Notes: generated by a model from the letters alone, not told the origin. A DNA stretch of 64,000 nt from Zeus faber (GCA_960531495.1 OY482848.1:20735897-20799896), one strand, 5' to 3'; shown: positions 43,897-57,170, counted from the stretch's first letter. Made by a program: numbers and translations.

Positions 43897-46240
43897 GATT
43901 CAAGAGGTTTATTTGTCACATACTGTACATAGACATACTTTCATACATGAATGCAGTGAAATGTAATGCAACGCTCCTGGTGATTACACACAATATGTCC
44001 TAGGAAAATTTATTTCGCCTTTCTCACCAGAGTGTCTGTTTGTATAGTCCATGTTAAGTCCTCTGTGATGTGGACTCCCAGGTACTTGAAGCTGCTCACC
44101 CTGTCGACAGAAGTCCCATTTATCACCAAGGGCGTGTGCGTCGATTGTAATCCTCGCCTAAAGTCCACAATCAACTCCTTAGTTTTGCTGATGTTCAGGT
44201 GGAGGCTGTTGTCCTGGCACCAGAGTGACAGGTCAGCCACCTCTTGCGGTAGGCTGTCTCATCGCAGTCGGTGATCAGGCCCACGACAACGGTGTCGTCA
44301 GCAAACTTGATGATGGTGTTGGAGCTGGACCTGGCCACACAGTCATGTGTGTACAGGGAGTACAGTAGGGGGCTGAGGACGCAGCCCTGGGGGGATCCTG
44401 TGTTCAGGGTGAGGGAGCTGGACATGTGCTTCCCCACCCTAACCACATGGGGCCGGGCTGTGAGGAAGTCCAGGATCCAGGCACACAGCGGAGTATTCAG
44501 TCCGAGGACAGGATCGAGGGTGGACCTCTTGAAGCAGGACGGGACCACTGAGCTAGCTGGTTAGTACAGGTTTTCAGTACTTGCCCAGATACGCCGTCTG
44601 GACCCGCAGCTTTCCTGGTGTTCACCCCCCTCAGAGCCTTCCTGACCTCCTGCACAGACACTGAGAGTACACACTCATCCCCTAGGTGTAACTCTAATTA
44701 GCTGGTGAGCTAGCAGTGCTGTTGCCAGACTCAAACCGTGCATAAAAGGAGTTTAGTTCGTTGGCTAGGGAGGGGTCCACACTCGCGGCTGGGGAGGAGA
44801 TGCTTTTGTAGTTTGTTATCGTCCGCAGCCCCTGCCACAGGCGTCTTGTGCCCCCCTGCTCCATCTGTAGCTCCACAGTCTCCCTGTACGTCCATTTAGC
44901 GTCCTTCACCGCCCTCTGCAGATTGTAAGACGCCGCTTTGTAATTGTCCATATTTCCGGATACCACACCGTCGTTGTAAGCGGCCGTGCGAGCATTCAGA
45001 GCGCAGCGGATGGATTTATCAACCCACGGTTTCTGGTTTGGAAATATCAGAACTTTCACCGTGGGAACATTGCTATCTGCTACCGTAGCCACAAAGCTGG
45101 CCGCTACGTCCGTTATCTCGCTAACGTCATTTGAACTTGATTGGAACATGTCCCAGTCTACGTGAGCGAGTGCGTCCTAAAGCACAGCCTCTGATTGGTC
45201 CGTCCACCGCTTCACTTCCTTTGTCACCACCAGTTCTCGCGCGATCAGAGGCGTGTAAACGGGAACCAGCAAGATCGTGGCCAGATTTCCCGAAAGCAGG
45301 GAGCGAGACGGTCTTGTATCCATTCTTGTAAGATGTGTAGCAATGGTCCAAAGTTCTATCTCCCCTGGTGGCACACGTGATGTGTTCGTTGAAATTAGGC
45401 AAAACTTTTTTAAGGTTCACCCTGTTAAAGTCCCCAGTCACCACCACAGCCGCGTCGGGATGTTTGTTTTGAAATCTGCAGAACACATCATACAGGTCCG
45501 ACAGTGCTGTGTCGGTATCCGCTTGTGGTGGAATATAAACGGCTGTAATGATGACCATGCTGAATTCCCGGGGGAGATAAAATGGACGACAAAAGATGGT
45601 CAGCTGTTCCAGGTTCGGCAAGCAGGAGCCGGAGAGAGACGTGGTGTTGTTGGGGTTACACCAGCGGTTGTTTACCATTAGGCAGATGCCTCCACCTTTG
45701 GATTTCCCCGACTCCCCCGATCTGTCCCCGCGGAACCATGGACGACTCGGCTGGATGGATGGCTTCATCCGGCATCAGTGGGTTCAACCATGTCTCAGTC
45801 AGGCAGAGGACACAGCAGTTCCTCGTGTCTCGTTGGAATTTAATCCCTACTCGAAGGTCATCCATCTTGTTCTCCAGGGACTGAACGTTGGCAAGAAGGA
45901 TGTTTGGCAGAGGTGGATGGTAAGGTTGCGTCCTTATTCTGACCCGAATGCCACCTCGTTTACCACGGTGCTTCCTCCGTGGGCCCGCTCGTGAAACAGT
46001 GGCTCCATTTTTGTTGTTGTTCTTGAGCGTCTTCCCACGTAGAATTTCAGCCGGTCACTCTACTTCCATGGATAAAAAGTCCCAAAGTTGTTCGTTTAGG
46101 GAAGTTTTTATGTCCATGAGTGCATCGTGGCTGTAAGAGGTAACTGCCGATGCTTTTTTGGCGGACATTATGATAAAAAACTGAAAAAATATGCAAAAAT
46201 GTGCAAAAGTCGGCTGGAGCGCCGGCGCAGGCGCAGGCAT
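43892..46240 (-). mobile_element. Rex1-like LINE, nearly full length, internally deleted
   Basis: The minus-strand 5' end is GC-rich (GCCTGCGCCTGCGCCGG complement at about 46215-46240) with a short coding start. The 3' end is GACAAATAAACCTCTTG then AATCTTGAAT (complement at 43892-43920). Endonuclease and RT lie between, with deletions near 44560-44700 (RT N-terminal half) and at about 44010 (C-terminal region). It shares both its ends with the short derivative at 27069-27436. Confidence 0.85.
44010..46167 (-). pseudogene. Rex1-like ORF: endonuclease and RT, broken
   Basis: Minus strand, in order: MSAKKASAVTSYSHDALMD (46167 onward), a basic linker RKHRGKRGGIRVR, LLANVQSLENKMDDLRVGI and CVLCLTETWLNP (endonuclease, catalytic Glu; about 45660-45865). 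Then SKGGGICLMVNNRWC, VVVTGDFNRVNLK (GDFN) and RTLDHCYTS, then a frame break. Next come NQKPWVDKSIRCALNARTAA (44694-45149), a short LGDECVLSVSVQEVRKALRG, a deletion, then [38 protein letters not shown] and [14 protein letters not shown] (FADD intact). A frameshift near 44200 leads to [20 protein letters not shown] and VSSFKYLGVHITEDLTW. The catalytic centre is present but RT motifs before PQG are lost. Confidence 0.85.
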
Positions 46241-46704
46241 TATATATTTATATATATTTATTTATATATACCCATCAGTCATAACATTAAAACCACTGAC
46301 AGGTGAAGTGAATAACATTGGTCATCACTCATTGCGAAAATAGACAAACTGAGAAAAGAAAGCCAGATGCTGAAAAACAAACGTTGCAGTTCAACAGTGG
46401 CTTGCAGTATAATTCACCCAACACAGACCAGAGACCATCTTACAGATGGCCCCTTTAATGCTTCATTAATGTCTATTTAATATATAACCTCCAGCAATAG
46501 AATTCTCTCTGCGCATTATGTAAACGCAGGAGGTGATTTGAGAATCGTTCCCATAGAAACATTGTCGTTGATCAAGAAAGATGGCCGCCAAATTTCCCCA
46601 TTTATCTGTATATACAATTTAGAAAAAATCAATCACCCACTAATCTGGTCCCACTTACTGCATTGCTCTCTTCCCTTTGCATCACTCTTTCACGTCCCCC
46701 TCAA

Positions 46705-46710
<6 letters not shown>
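46241..46710. other. Non-coding, no gene recognised
   Basis: TA-rich start then mixed sequence. CATCAGTCATAACATTAAAACC (within 46272-46295) resembles a terminal word found in some fish Tc1-like elements, but no partner was identified. Confidence 0.4.

Positions 46711-46752
<42 letters not shown>
46711..46752. repeat. (CA)n microsatellite
   Basis: About 20 CA units following TCTCT. Confidence 0.95.
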
Positions 46753-46756
<4 letters not shown>

Positions 46757-46808
46757 TGCAGGTGAGCAGTATTATGGGATGGAGTCCAGTGACTAATGAG
46801 CCCTTTCA

Positions 46809-46856
46809 GAGCAGACACAGCTCCTCATCAGAGATGCTGAGGAGCTGTGTCTGCTC
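46809..46856. other. Perfect 19-bp inverted repeat
   Basis: The arm GAGCAGACACAGCTCCTCA (46809-46827) is matched exactly by its reverse complement at 46838-46856, with a 10-nt loop. It can form a 19-bp hairpin in RNA or a cruciform in DNA. No transposon border is recognised. Confidence 0.95.
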
Positions 46857-47021
46857 GCTGTCTGCTCTGAGTCATTTAGGCCCACGACTCAATTAATCTA
46901 GTGGCTAACAATCAACACAGCTGCTGCTCCAACACAATTTCCTCCTCACTCCGTTCCGAGATAAGGATGTTTTATTTTTTTTTATTTTTTCATGGTCGAC
47001 TTGCAGCACATCCCATCATTG

Positions 47022-47097
<76 letters not shown>

Positions 47098-48716
47098 CTC
47101 ATACTGTATGTGATAATTCCTCTCCGGGGATGGCCTCCTTGACGTGCTGGAGAGGCTTGTGTTTATCCAGAGAACCTGAGAGCCAAGGCGTCCGGAGGTT
47201 TGCTAATCGAGGCTCCTGGTTGGGTTCATCCGTGGTGGTAAGGTCAAGTCCTCCTCCTTTTTTTTTTTTTGCATTGTTGACACTATCTGGAGTGACTTAT
47301 AGACAAAAAAAACTAATAAATATTCCATGAACACAACAGGCAAAAATTGGTCAAATAAATTTATATTATGTACAGAATGCATGTACAACAACGGCATATT
47401 TCTTTTTGATTTGCTCCATTCTCGCATGTCGCTGCTTGCTAAAGGAAAAAAAAAAACCCCTCAGGTTAAGGAAATCATAGAAGGTGTTTGTTTTTTCCAT
47501 TTTTCCTCCCACAAATCAATCTCGTCCTCGAGAAAAAAAAAAGAAAGACCCTTTTTTTCTAGCGGTTTTGGAGAGTCAGGGCTTTAACCCGCAACTCCCT
47601 CGAATCACTGATTAATTAGCCCTTCAATGAACCACAGCATACACTCCCCGAAAAATAAATCAATCCCTGTGTTGAGATGGAGAAGAAGGCCAGATGAGAA
47701 AGCAATCACTCGCAATTTTTTATGCATCGTCAATTTGCATCGCGGATCCCCCCCATGCCCCAAAAAAAATAAATATGCGGTTTGTTTCACACACATACCA
47801 AAGTTTAGATAGTGCTGTCAGTGCGTTGTCATGATCTGTTTATCACAGCCTTCCGATGGGGTTTAAACAAACAGAGGAATGTGGAAATACCAGGATTTAA
47901 AAGAACATTATTCCAGCATTTTGCGGTGGAAAACGACCAGGCAAATACTGTTGGCGGGGGAAATGAATAATTAGTGGTAATTAAAAATGTTAATAAAGCA
48001 CATTTGGCTCTGGCTTTATTCACTGTGATGCCGTAGTCACACAGAGAGCCTTCCAAGTTGTCTGTAATTGGTGGTAAAATAACACCCCTGCCTATAGAAC
48101 AGGGAATTGGGATGTCAAACTGTTCCAATTGGGTGGAAATTTTACTTTGTGGAATTTGAACCCTAATATTTTAATTATAATTTATTTTAATCTAAATGAA
48201 ATTACATTCTATCTTTAAAATAGCCCTTTAATGACACAGGATTGGTGCATTGCTATACAGAAAATGGGCATAAAAAGCTTAACAGAAAAAATAGAAACAT
48301 ATAATACAATATACAAAATCTACAAAATGCAATTTTACTGACAGGATAAATTAATTTAAAGGCTATGACAGTGGCGGTACGGTTGCTAGTGGACAGAGCT
48401 AATTATTACTAAATTATTGAAGTATTATCACTAAATTACTACTAAATGTTTTTGATGAATTATATTTAACATTTTTTACTAAATTACTACAAAATTACAT
48501 GTGATTACAATATTATACCAAAATTGTTACAATGGTATTACTAAATGATTACATAATTATTACTGTATAACTAAGTTATTACAATGGTGTTACAAAATGA
48601 TTACAATGTTACAGTGTCAAGTTTTGACTCAAAAGTTCTAATTCACTAATTCAGTCTTATTCACTTTATGCTGCTTCACAAATTACTTAAATTCACCCTG
48701 GTTTATTGAAGGATGA

Positions 48717-48752
<36 letters not shown>

Positions 48753-50781
48753 ACACACACACACACAATCAATTAGATAATCACTTTTAATTTCAGGAGT
48801 GCTACAGACGATGACTTTTTACACCTTTTGACATGGCTACTATAAGGCCACCTTTTAGTACTAAAGGTTTTTTTTAAGGGATGTAAATCATTTTACTGTA
48901 TTCCACTGTAACCCCAAGTGATGATGGCATTTTAATCATGGCTAAGTACCTGGGTGCTGAAACAAATCAGTCTAATAATGGTGAAACGTCGGCCTGTTTG
49001 ATGACATTTGATCAAATAGAATAGACAGTATCCATTTCAACTCCGCCTCTTCACTGGTATGGGTTTGGACCAGGTACAGGGTTAGACTGACCGGAGACCT
49101 TTTAATCGCCTACATGTGAAGTATGTCTAACTTGGTGTGTGATGATAATTGGATATTTCTCCTTGACTTCTAGGTGAAATACTTTGTTTGAAATATTTTT
49201 ATGAGGAGAAGGGTGGAGTGGAGAGTCCCACAAGAAGCTCCATTTTGTGGGCAAACTGGGAGGAAGGAGGTATAAGTTGCCGATTCCATGCAGGGAGCCG
49301 AATACTAATCATTTGGGGTTGTTTAGGTCCGCAATGTTTCCCAGTACTGGACTTATATTGGGGAGTTCTGTGTTAAGATGCAAAGAATTCCCTGAGTTGT
49401 GTACTTCAAACAATAATGAATTCCCCCGCTATAACATTCCGAGTCCAACACATGCCCCTTCACAACTTCACGGATATCGTCCTTCCTCAACCTCTTTCCA
49501 GGTTTGCCCTCTCGAGATAAAATTGAGAGAAGGCTTTGTCACAGAGGGTGGAAAACGCATCCGCACGGCTCTGCTCATACCAAATTCCAGATGCCAAAAG
49601 TAGAAGTTCGCCGCCGGGTCAGTTACTCACTCGCTCTCTCCGACGCTCATTCTCCTTTTGATGCCGGGCGTCTCGCTCTCACAGATTTAGTTTCCCACTC
49701 CTCTCTGCCCCCACTGTGAGGTTTCGTCTGTCGATTACATTCAAGTGGCTTTGCATTTTAAGCAATGGCGCTACGTGCAAGAAGACGCTTCTGCAGATGA
49801 ACATGTTTTTTTTATACACTGTATAACGGGTGACTTTGGGTGGGCTCCTGTGTTTGTGACTCCAACAGTTGGCCAACTAGGTGGAGGGTCAACGAGGAGG
49901 ATGGTTAAATGGGTGGAGGGTCGACTAGGTAGAGGACAAACTAGGTGGAGGGCCACCGTTAGAAAACAGTCCCGCGCTAAGTTTGGCTTTAAACAGAATC
50001 CGACAAAGGAAATGTGCGAAACATGAAATAGAACACTCTGTGGAGCGAGACTTCCGCATCCCACCAGGGCTCCGGAACGCAGCAACTATTTTCAACTCTT
50101 GTGACAAATCGCACCCCCGGCATGACCGTACAACAATGTTTTTATTGGAACTGCGCTTAAAGCTAAGTAAATAAGTCACATATATAACACAATGACATTA
50201 TGAACACCAATTTTCTTTGCAGCTGTAACCCAGGGTTACATAGCACAAACTTGAACAGATAGTAATATAAAAATATTTTCTAAGCAGCCAGTAAAAAATA
50301 AATGAGGTATTATCATTGGACTGGTGATGAAAGAAACAGATTTATAATGAGGAAAAATATTGCAATCCAATGGAATCCCAGCATTAAATTGTTACAAAAT
50401 GATGATTATAATACAAGAATATGGAGTGTGATTGGTGGAATTACCCGTCAATCTAAGAAGTTGACAGGGCTCTGGAAGCCTATGAGAATGGCGATGCTCG
50501 ATATGAGTTGGGCGAGTCGGCCAATCAGACGCGAGGACCGCCTCCGGTTCCTTCTACGTACAGAAAGTTAGGAGCATCCTTCCATTTTATTGAGAAGTCA
50601 CAGTGATTTAAAAGAACCAGCAGATTTATGAAGAAATAGCGAGTATTACCAACATTTTCCAATCTTTTTGTTTAGGTGACAAATCTCTTCAGAGAGAGAA
50701 AAAAAAAAGTCTTCCCTCCACTACAAGCACTGTGCTTTGAAACATTTCCCTTGGTGAGTCTCCATCTAATTAATAAAATAC
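46857..50781. other. Non-coding region with microsatellites
   Basis: Holds a (GT)n run (47021-47097), a (CA)n run (48719-48767), a degenerate ATTACTAAATT-type repeat (about 48400-48610) and a small TAGGTGGAGGG repeat (about 49876-49960). Sections around 47580-47800 are non-repetitive with homeobox-like ATTAATTAG words and could be conserved non-coding DNA, unproven. No gene is recognised. Confidence 0.5.
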
Positions 50782-50923
50782 TAGAATAGTGTATTTAAAA
50801 CAAGATTAAAACGAGGTGCCGTGAGAAGTTATGTTCTGAATCTCTGCCCCTATAGAATAGTGTATTTAAAACAAGATTAAAACGAGGTGCCGTGAGAAGT
50901 TATGTTCTGAATCTCTGCCCCTA
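50782..50923 (+). repeat. Exact 71-bp tandem duplication
   Basis: Copies at 50782-50852 and 50853-50923 begin TAGAATAGTGTATTTAAAA and are identical as read. Confidence 0.92.
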
Positions 50924-52799
50924 AAAGCACCGGCTAGATTCGTAGCGTAGCGTGTGTCATGCTGCTTTTGATGTGTTGGGATGGATGGGTGGGGCAAGGG
51001 TGTAGGGCTTATCATAGGAGCTATGGTCTGCGGTTTTCGGTGGTGAACCTTGCGCGCCTCTTTCACTGATGTTAAGGCGAGTTAGAGTGAGACCTATTAC
51101 TGCAAGCTGCGTTTGTTTACCACACGGGTTCCAGCGACAGCAATGTGAACTGTAAACTGTAGGCTGAATGAGCAAGCTGTGGCCAATAGAGTGGTGCAGG
51201 GATGAGGTGTTTCTGTTACCCACCATCGCCCTGGATTTTTCCATTGGATTTTGGATTATTGCAGCAAATAAGCTCCATGGCAAACAAAAGTTTATGATAA
51301 TTACACATTTTCTCCAGCAAGATAATCTTTCACAATTGACTGTTTTTGAAGCGTAAATGCCAGAAAGTACAAGTGCAAAAGTAAAAAGCTGACGATAGGC
51401 TCCAAAGAAGAAGAAAGACACCACGGTCACATGACCTCAGCGTCACCACCACTAAGCTTCCAACTCGTCATTTGATTTGGCGCGCTGACCTCTTCTACAA
51501 AAGCCTGGAAAAATGGAGTGAGAATAGTTTGCAAGTGCGTGAGTATAAACACAACTCGAAGCTGTAAAGGCGGACGAGTGACTTTCTGTGTTCGGTGCAT
51601 TGACGTTTAATGTCCTTGACAACCTCCGTAGTCTCATTTAGCCGCTCGTTCACGAGTTGGGTATTTACTGATGCATATTATGTCATACAACAAAACGTGA
51701 AAATCTCTCCAGCTTGCCTTGCACAGACATTATTTCAGGCATCGAACCAAAAACACATTCAAAAGTCCCATTGAATTCGAGACGAGGGAACCAGAAATGC
51801 ACAAATGCAAATGCAAAACCTGGGAAATGCTATCTCATTTTCCGGGTTTTTGGACTCATTCCTGCAGCACTCTATTATACCTCTGGTTTAATCAAACTAT
51901 AGCTATGCTGAGTGCATGAGAACCAAAATGACAATTTATATGGGCTTTAACATGGTTTATTGAACAGATTATATGGATAGTTGCAAATGTCATAGATTTT
52001 AATGTTTACAATGCATACTATGTCTTAAACGACCACAAGTTATGTTTATACTGACCTTTGAGTGAATGTTATTATTTTAAATAGATTGATATCGAGTCTT
52101 TAGGCTTTGTTTGCAAGGCTATTTTTTTTTTGTGGCATTAAACTCCTTGTTGGTTAGTTGGATCCTGGATTTGACTGCCAGCTTCGTCCTCACTGGAGTG
52201 CTGTAGCGGTGTGCAGACTGGCGTGTCACCCATGCGAGCGACCTTTGACGTAAAAGAAGGAAAGAGCTCATTTGTGCCATTCTATGGAGGAGGTGGGACA
52301 TGCACTTTTATTCCTACACCCTAGAAACCCAGCAGCGAGTGGTTCAACGACCACTCGGACTGACCTCATAATTTTTACTGATACTCTTTTTGTTCAGCGA
52401 CCACTCGGAGTTAAACCGGCATTGCTACAGAGTGAGCGTGGGATCTATGTAAATTCACACTGTTAATGTCTTTATGAGTTCTTATTGAGCTGATACTTTG
52501 TTGATTAATTAAAATAAATAAGAGTCTTGATGTCAAAATAAAGGCCCTGGTTTCAAAGTAACATATAGTCTAACCAACAGCAAATTATAGTAGAACCAAT
52601 AACTAATAATAGTAATAGAACAATATACATTAAAGTAGGGGTGGACAGATTGATAACAAAATTATTGATACTACCTTTACTACGTCCCATTTTGAAGATC
52701 GATTTCAGCATCAATTGGATCGATACCAAAACAGGGATCAGTTTCTCTCTCCAACATAAGTAAAATAGGTTTTTTTTAAATTCGTGATCGATGGTAGCG
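50924..52799. other. Non-coding, no gene recognised
   Basis: Mixed sequence with short frames only. A 15-bp word CGACCACTCGGA with flanking bases occurs twice near 52347 and 52398. Confidence 0.5.
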
Positions 52800-52933
52800 G
52801 GTTATCTCCCGATTAGGGGCCTTTCTGTGTGGAGTTTGCATGTGCTCACATGGGGTTTCCTCCTTGTAAAAGTAAGGACCCCCACCAAAAACATGCAGAA
52901 CATCTTCATCTGACCAGCGATGGACATTTTCAA
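52800..52933 (+). mobile_element. V-SINE fragment
   Basis: Contains GGTTATCTCCCGATTAGG, GTGTGGAGTTTGCATGTG and CTCACATGGGGTTTCCTCC, matching the central domain of the two longer V-SINE copies. The tRNA-like head and the tail are missing. A MITE begins at its right edge. Confidence 0.85.
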
Positions 52934-52935
52934 TA

Positions 52936-53248
52936 CAGTGGCACCTCGACTTACGACTGTAATTCCTTCTATAAGAACAGTCGTATGTTAAAACAGTCGC
53001 ATGTCGAAGCAATTTTTCCCATATAAATTATGAAATCACGAAGGGTGAAAATAAACAAAATACACAGCAAACACAGTTAATATGAAAATAATATCGATAA
53101 GCCACGAACTACCTACACACGATGTAGAAATTTCCACGGCTGTATCTTGGAGCAGTCGGTCGCAAGTCGATACAAATTTTCGCGACTATCGCAGCTCGTA
53201 TCTTGGATTAGTTGTAAGTAGATGCAGTCGTAAGTCAAGGTACCACTG
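52936..53248. mobile_element. Tc1/mariner-type MITE
   Basis: 313 bp with 24-bp terminal inverted repeats: left CAGTGGCACCTCGACTTACG, right the complement of CAGTGGTACCTTGACTTACG, 22 of 24 positions identical. TA flanks both sides (52934-52935, 53249-53250). No coding capacity. Inner sequences also carry inverted copies of CAGTCG/CGACTG words. Confidence 0.92.
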
Positions 53249-55103
53249 TAATAACAATCCAACCCAAACCTTGTTTTGTGGGGCTCACAGCATGGAGCCT
53301 GGCACTACCACTGATATCACTGCTGTTTGGCTGTTATTTTTACACCCAAAATGTTAAGCTATAGCCTAAAGACTAACAGTAATTATATGACTGTTTTGCT
53401 ATGTATTTTATTTTTATTAATTATAATATATACTGTAACCTGCAATATAATAGCAAATAATGTATATAATTATAATATAATATTTTACATTTGATTATTT
53501 TGATAATATCTTTTTAATTTTTCTTTTCTATATATTTTATATTATAAAACATTATATTTTCTTTTCTTCTTTGGTAGCAGATGTATATATACGAAGCACA
53601 ATAAGAATAAGATAATAAGGTAACAACTATTGTGCCGGACAACAAGATAAAGATTATCCTAAATTACATGTTTTCCCCGTTAGCACATTGCTGAAAGATC
53701 TGTCTTCCTCTGCTTTCCACCTGCTGCAGCAACGTCCCCCTGCAGGTTCTACCTGCTGGCCACTTTCTGCAGATTGAAACCTTCTCATTCTCTTTCTCAC
53801 TGATACACTATAAATTCAGACGAGGAGAAATGTATTGTGGTTGTGGCTGGCTGCTGCTATTTTGATCTTTAAGTACAGTATATTTTAAAATGCAAGAGAT
53901 TTCTTGATATTTCACATCAGCTTAAAGGTTAGGGAAAGGTTTTGGTGTTCACAAGCAGTTCACAAGCAGCTCAGGTCACTGTGCCCACATGAAGACTAAT
54001 CAGGTTGACTACAGATGCTCAGTTAAGTTATAGGTTGGAGAGGAATTAGTCTTGCCACGTTGATCCACAATCTGCAGCCTTCTCTTGGAGACCTCAGGTG
54101 ATTTTATACCGCTTTGACAATGATAGTTGAATAAATGAAGTTTCTATGTCTGCTTGGGGTTTCTTTCACATAAACGCTTTAAAGCGTCTCCTTCTCCTGT
54201 TTTTTTTGTTCAAATGGTCTTCCAGGTTCTTGTTGTAGGACATTGTTGAATGTCATATTAATTCCTGTCCAATCCCCTCTATTTAACGGACCAACTTTTT
54301 GTATGGCTTTGCAAGATTTTTTTTTTTGAGACCATGGCAATCTTCGGTGAGTTGTTTTTTTTTGTGTAATTATCATTTTAAAATTCCTGATTTCCTTGTG
54401 TATTGGCGTAAACTGTATAATCACCTGACAGCTCACATGAACCTGCGACGGCTCTCAATGAAGGATGTTGAATCATCATGCCAAAATGATTTGGTATTAC
54501 ATTGGTAGCACATTTTGGTAATACATTTTCAATACATCGGTGAGAGATTTGATGATACATTAGTGATACATTGGTCATACATTTTTAATACCTTCTGGTA
54601 ATACATTCCTCAAATAAAAACCTACTCTTTGGCAATACTGAAACCAACTGATATTAAATTGTGAGATAATAATAACCTTTATTTCTTGCTATGTCTCCAT
54701 TTTGCCTTGAGTCAAAAAAAAAAAGATTTATCTTCAGATCACGACCGAAATAATTCAAAGCAACTGAACTGAATCATTGGCATGTTCTGAGAAAGGGTAA
54801 AATTAGCATTTGTATGCTTTTCTCATTTTTTATGCTCACATGGTAATAATAATAAGAAAAAAAAGGTTTTAGATTATATTTGTGTGAATTCAGCCCCAAT
54901 GTGTGCTTTCAAAAAAAAAATTGTGTCTGCCTCCAATTCTAAACACACAGAGAGAGAAACAAAAACAACAAGCTTGTTTTTTTCTGCAAATAGTAAGAAT
55001 GAAATTAACATAACTTTTTTTTAAAACCTAAAATCCATCTACAGGCAAGTATTTAGACAAGTATCTCTTTAGTATCCATCGAGATGGATGCAAGTATCTA
55101 TCT
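53249..55103. other. Non-coding, no gene recognised
   Basis: AT-rich. A degenerate repeat of TGGTAATACATT-type words occurs at about 54490-54610. Confidence 0.55.
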
Positions 55104-55213
55104 GTCTATCTATCCATCCATCCATCCATCCATCCATCCATCCATCCATCCATCCATCCATCCATCCATCCATCCATCCATCCATCCATCCATTCATCCA
55201 TTCATCTATCTAT
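55104..55213. repeat. (CCAT)n microsatellite with CTAT ends
   Basis: About 20 CCAT units bordered by TCTA units. Confidence 0.95.
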
Positions 55214-55512
55214 CTACAAGTATATATAGTATACATAAGCATCTTCTAATGGTTAATTATGCGCCATTCGAGGAATGCTTCCCAGTAACATTGGCACAAT
55301 GTAATATGCCAGCTATTTAATCATTTCATATTAAAATATTGTTATCCACCAGACACCTGTACATCAGGTACAAAGTTCCATTGAACTGACTGCTAGTCCC
55401 TTTCCATCAATAATTCTTCAAAGTAACCAAAGCAAATGAAAAAGCATCAGGGACCTGATACTGGTGAAGATGGGAGGTGATACTGGAGGCGATGGTTATG
55501 AAGGTGAGACAA

Positions 55513-55514
<2 letters not shown>

Positions 55515-55603
<89 letters not shown>
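55515..55603. repeat. (TTA)n microsatellite
   Basis: About 30 pure ATT units. Long frames here (poly-Leu or poly-Asn) are artefacts. Confidence 0.95.
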
Positions 55604-56849
55604 GTGTAGTTTGATTGTTCTTTCAATTAAAATAATCTGCTGCTCTGTTAAATTTTTGTTCAGTAGGCAAATACAATACCAACTTTTACTCAAAGTTTTG
55701 TTCCGTCTTGATCTGGCTCATAATCTCTAACCTTTTGATGTTTGTGTAACATTGTCCATATTTATCCATTCTCTTATCCGGCACTTTTTCCCCTTCATTC
55801 AATTTCCATTTTCATGTTTGTTCTGAGTTTGATGTGCGAGTAAACAAAAACAAACTCAGCCAGCCTCGGCTCCTTTTCTGACCTTGGCTGCATTTCTGTG
55901 GCCTTTCTGATTGAAAAACACAACTTCTCTCATCCTCCACTGTTTTATTTTTTATTGAATCATTATTCAAGCTGATTTTATATTTTATTGCAGAATAATA
56001 AATTAATGTCTTAAAAAGTTTGCAAATCTTTGATTTGGAGGAAAATTTTGGACCTGAACCCGAGTGAAACCAGTCCGGGTCAAGTGACCCTGCCAAAGAA
56101 AGGTTTGGCTCCACCTCCGCTCGGCTCTGATTTGAACAGGACACCCGAGTCGACACGCTCATTTTGGCCCCTTTACCAGCGCATTTTGACTTGCGTGGAA
56201 GTTCCAGCCGCTGGCGCATAAACAGACAGGAATATCCGTATATCATTCAATCATTTCATTTCCATTTACAATCTAAAATCAAAATCAGAAGTTTTAAATT
56301 TTTTCCCGCATGGGGGAACCCCCACGCATCCCGCCGGGCTCCGAGTCACTCCACCATCGCCCCATGCCGGTTTCCAAACCAGAGGAGTATCTCTGCACCG
56401 TGCACTGGTCCTTTGGCGATCCAGTATAGATATACGAACGATCCAATTATTTTGAACGGCTCTTTTGTGGGAACGGAGGGAACTGAGTCTCGCTGGGTGA
56501 TGAGCCTTTTTTTTTGCCAAGTTTTATGCAGTTATAGTTTTATAATACAGATTTATGTTGTTGTTTGTTTAAGTTGCTGTCTCCTCTACTGTTTTTTCCC
56601 AATCACAATGGAAACATGACATGCCCCTTTTCAGGCGTGTTCGTGACGTTGAACGCACTAGAAAGTGGCTTTACCCACTTTTAAAAAACCCAGGTGTATC
56701 TAATTTTGGTGTAAAGACGGTATAACTCTGAATAACTGTGAATTGCGAGTGATCGGACGATGATGCTGCATAACTTGTGTCGATAATATATAGGATTACG
56801 CAGTAGCCTAGTCTTTGTTGTTCTCTATCCTCTCTTAATTAATAATAAT
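55604..56849. other. Non-coding, no gene recognised
   Basis: Mixed sequence. Short frames around 55812-56619 overlap on both strands without motifs. Confidence 0.5.
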
Positions 56850-56865
56850 ACTAAATAATACTCAA

Positions 56866-57170
56866 TCTTCTTCGTCTTCTTTTGGCTGCTCCCGTTAGGG
56901 ATTGCCACAGCAGATCATCTGCCTCCAATAGCTTCTGTTCTGCGCATCTTCCTCCCTTACACCAACCGCCTGCATGTCCTCCCTCACCACATCCATAAAG
57001 CTTCTCGTTGGCCTTCCTCTTTTCCTCTTGCCTGGCAGCTCCATCCTCAGCATCCTTCTCCCAATGTAACTCTCATCTCTCCTACACACGTGTCCAAACC
57101 ATCTCAATCTGGCCTCTCTCACTTTTCCACCAAACTGTCCAACCTGAGCTGCTCCTCTAATATACTCATT
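56866..57170 (-). mobile_element. 5'-truncated RTE-type LINE with 16-bp target duplication
   Basis: ACTAAATAATACTCAA occurs exactly at 56850-56865 and 57171-57186, flanking the insert. On the minus strand the insert ends in TGGCAATCCCTAACGGGAG then CAGCCAAAAG and a GAAGAC-type tail, typical of RTE-like 3' ends. It codes for the LINE C-terminal tail. Confidence 0.92.
56895..57122 (-). pseudogene. RTE-type RT C-terminal tail
   Basis: The minus strand reads REARLRWFGHVCRRDESYIG, RRMLRMELPGKRKRGRPTRS and FMDVVREDMQAVGVREEDAQ, ending with NRSYWRQMICCGNP and a stop. These are the final 70-odd residues of RTE-type ORF2. The frame is uninterrupted, in keeping with a young insertion, but the endonuclease and RT are absent because of 5' truncation. 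Confidence 0.88.

Noticed and set aside
45127..45768. Possible host gene with endonuclease/phosphatase domain
   Set aside because: Flanked by RT with FADD and LINE ends on the same strand, so it is the LINE's own endonuclease.
55464..55730. Poly-Leu or poly-Asn proteins
   Set aside because: Translations of a (TTA)n microsatellite.
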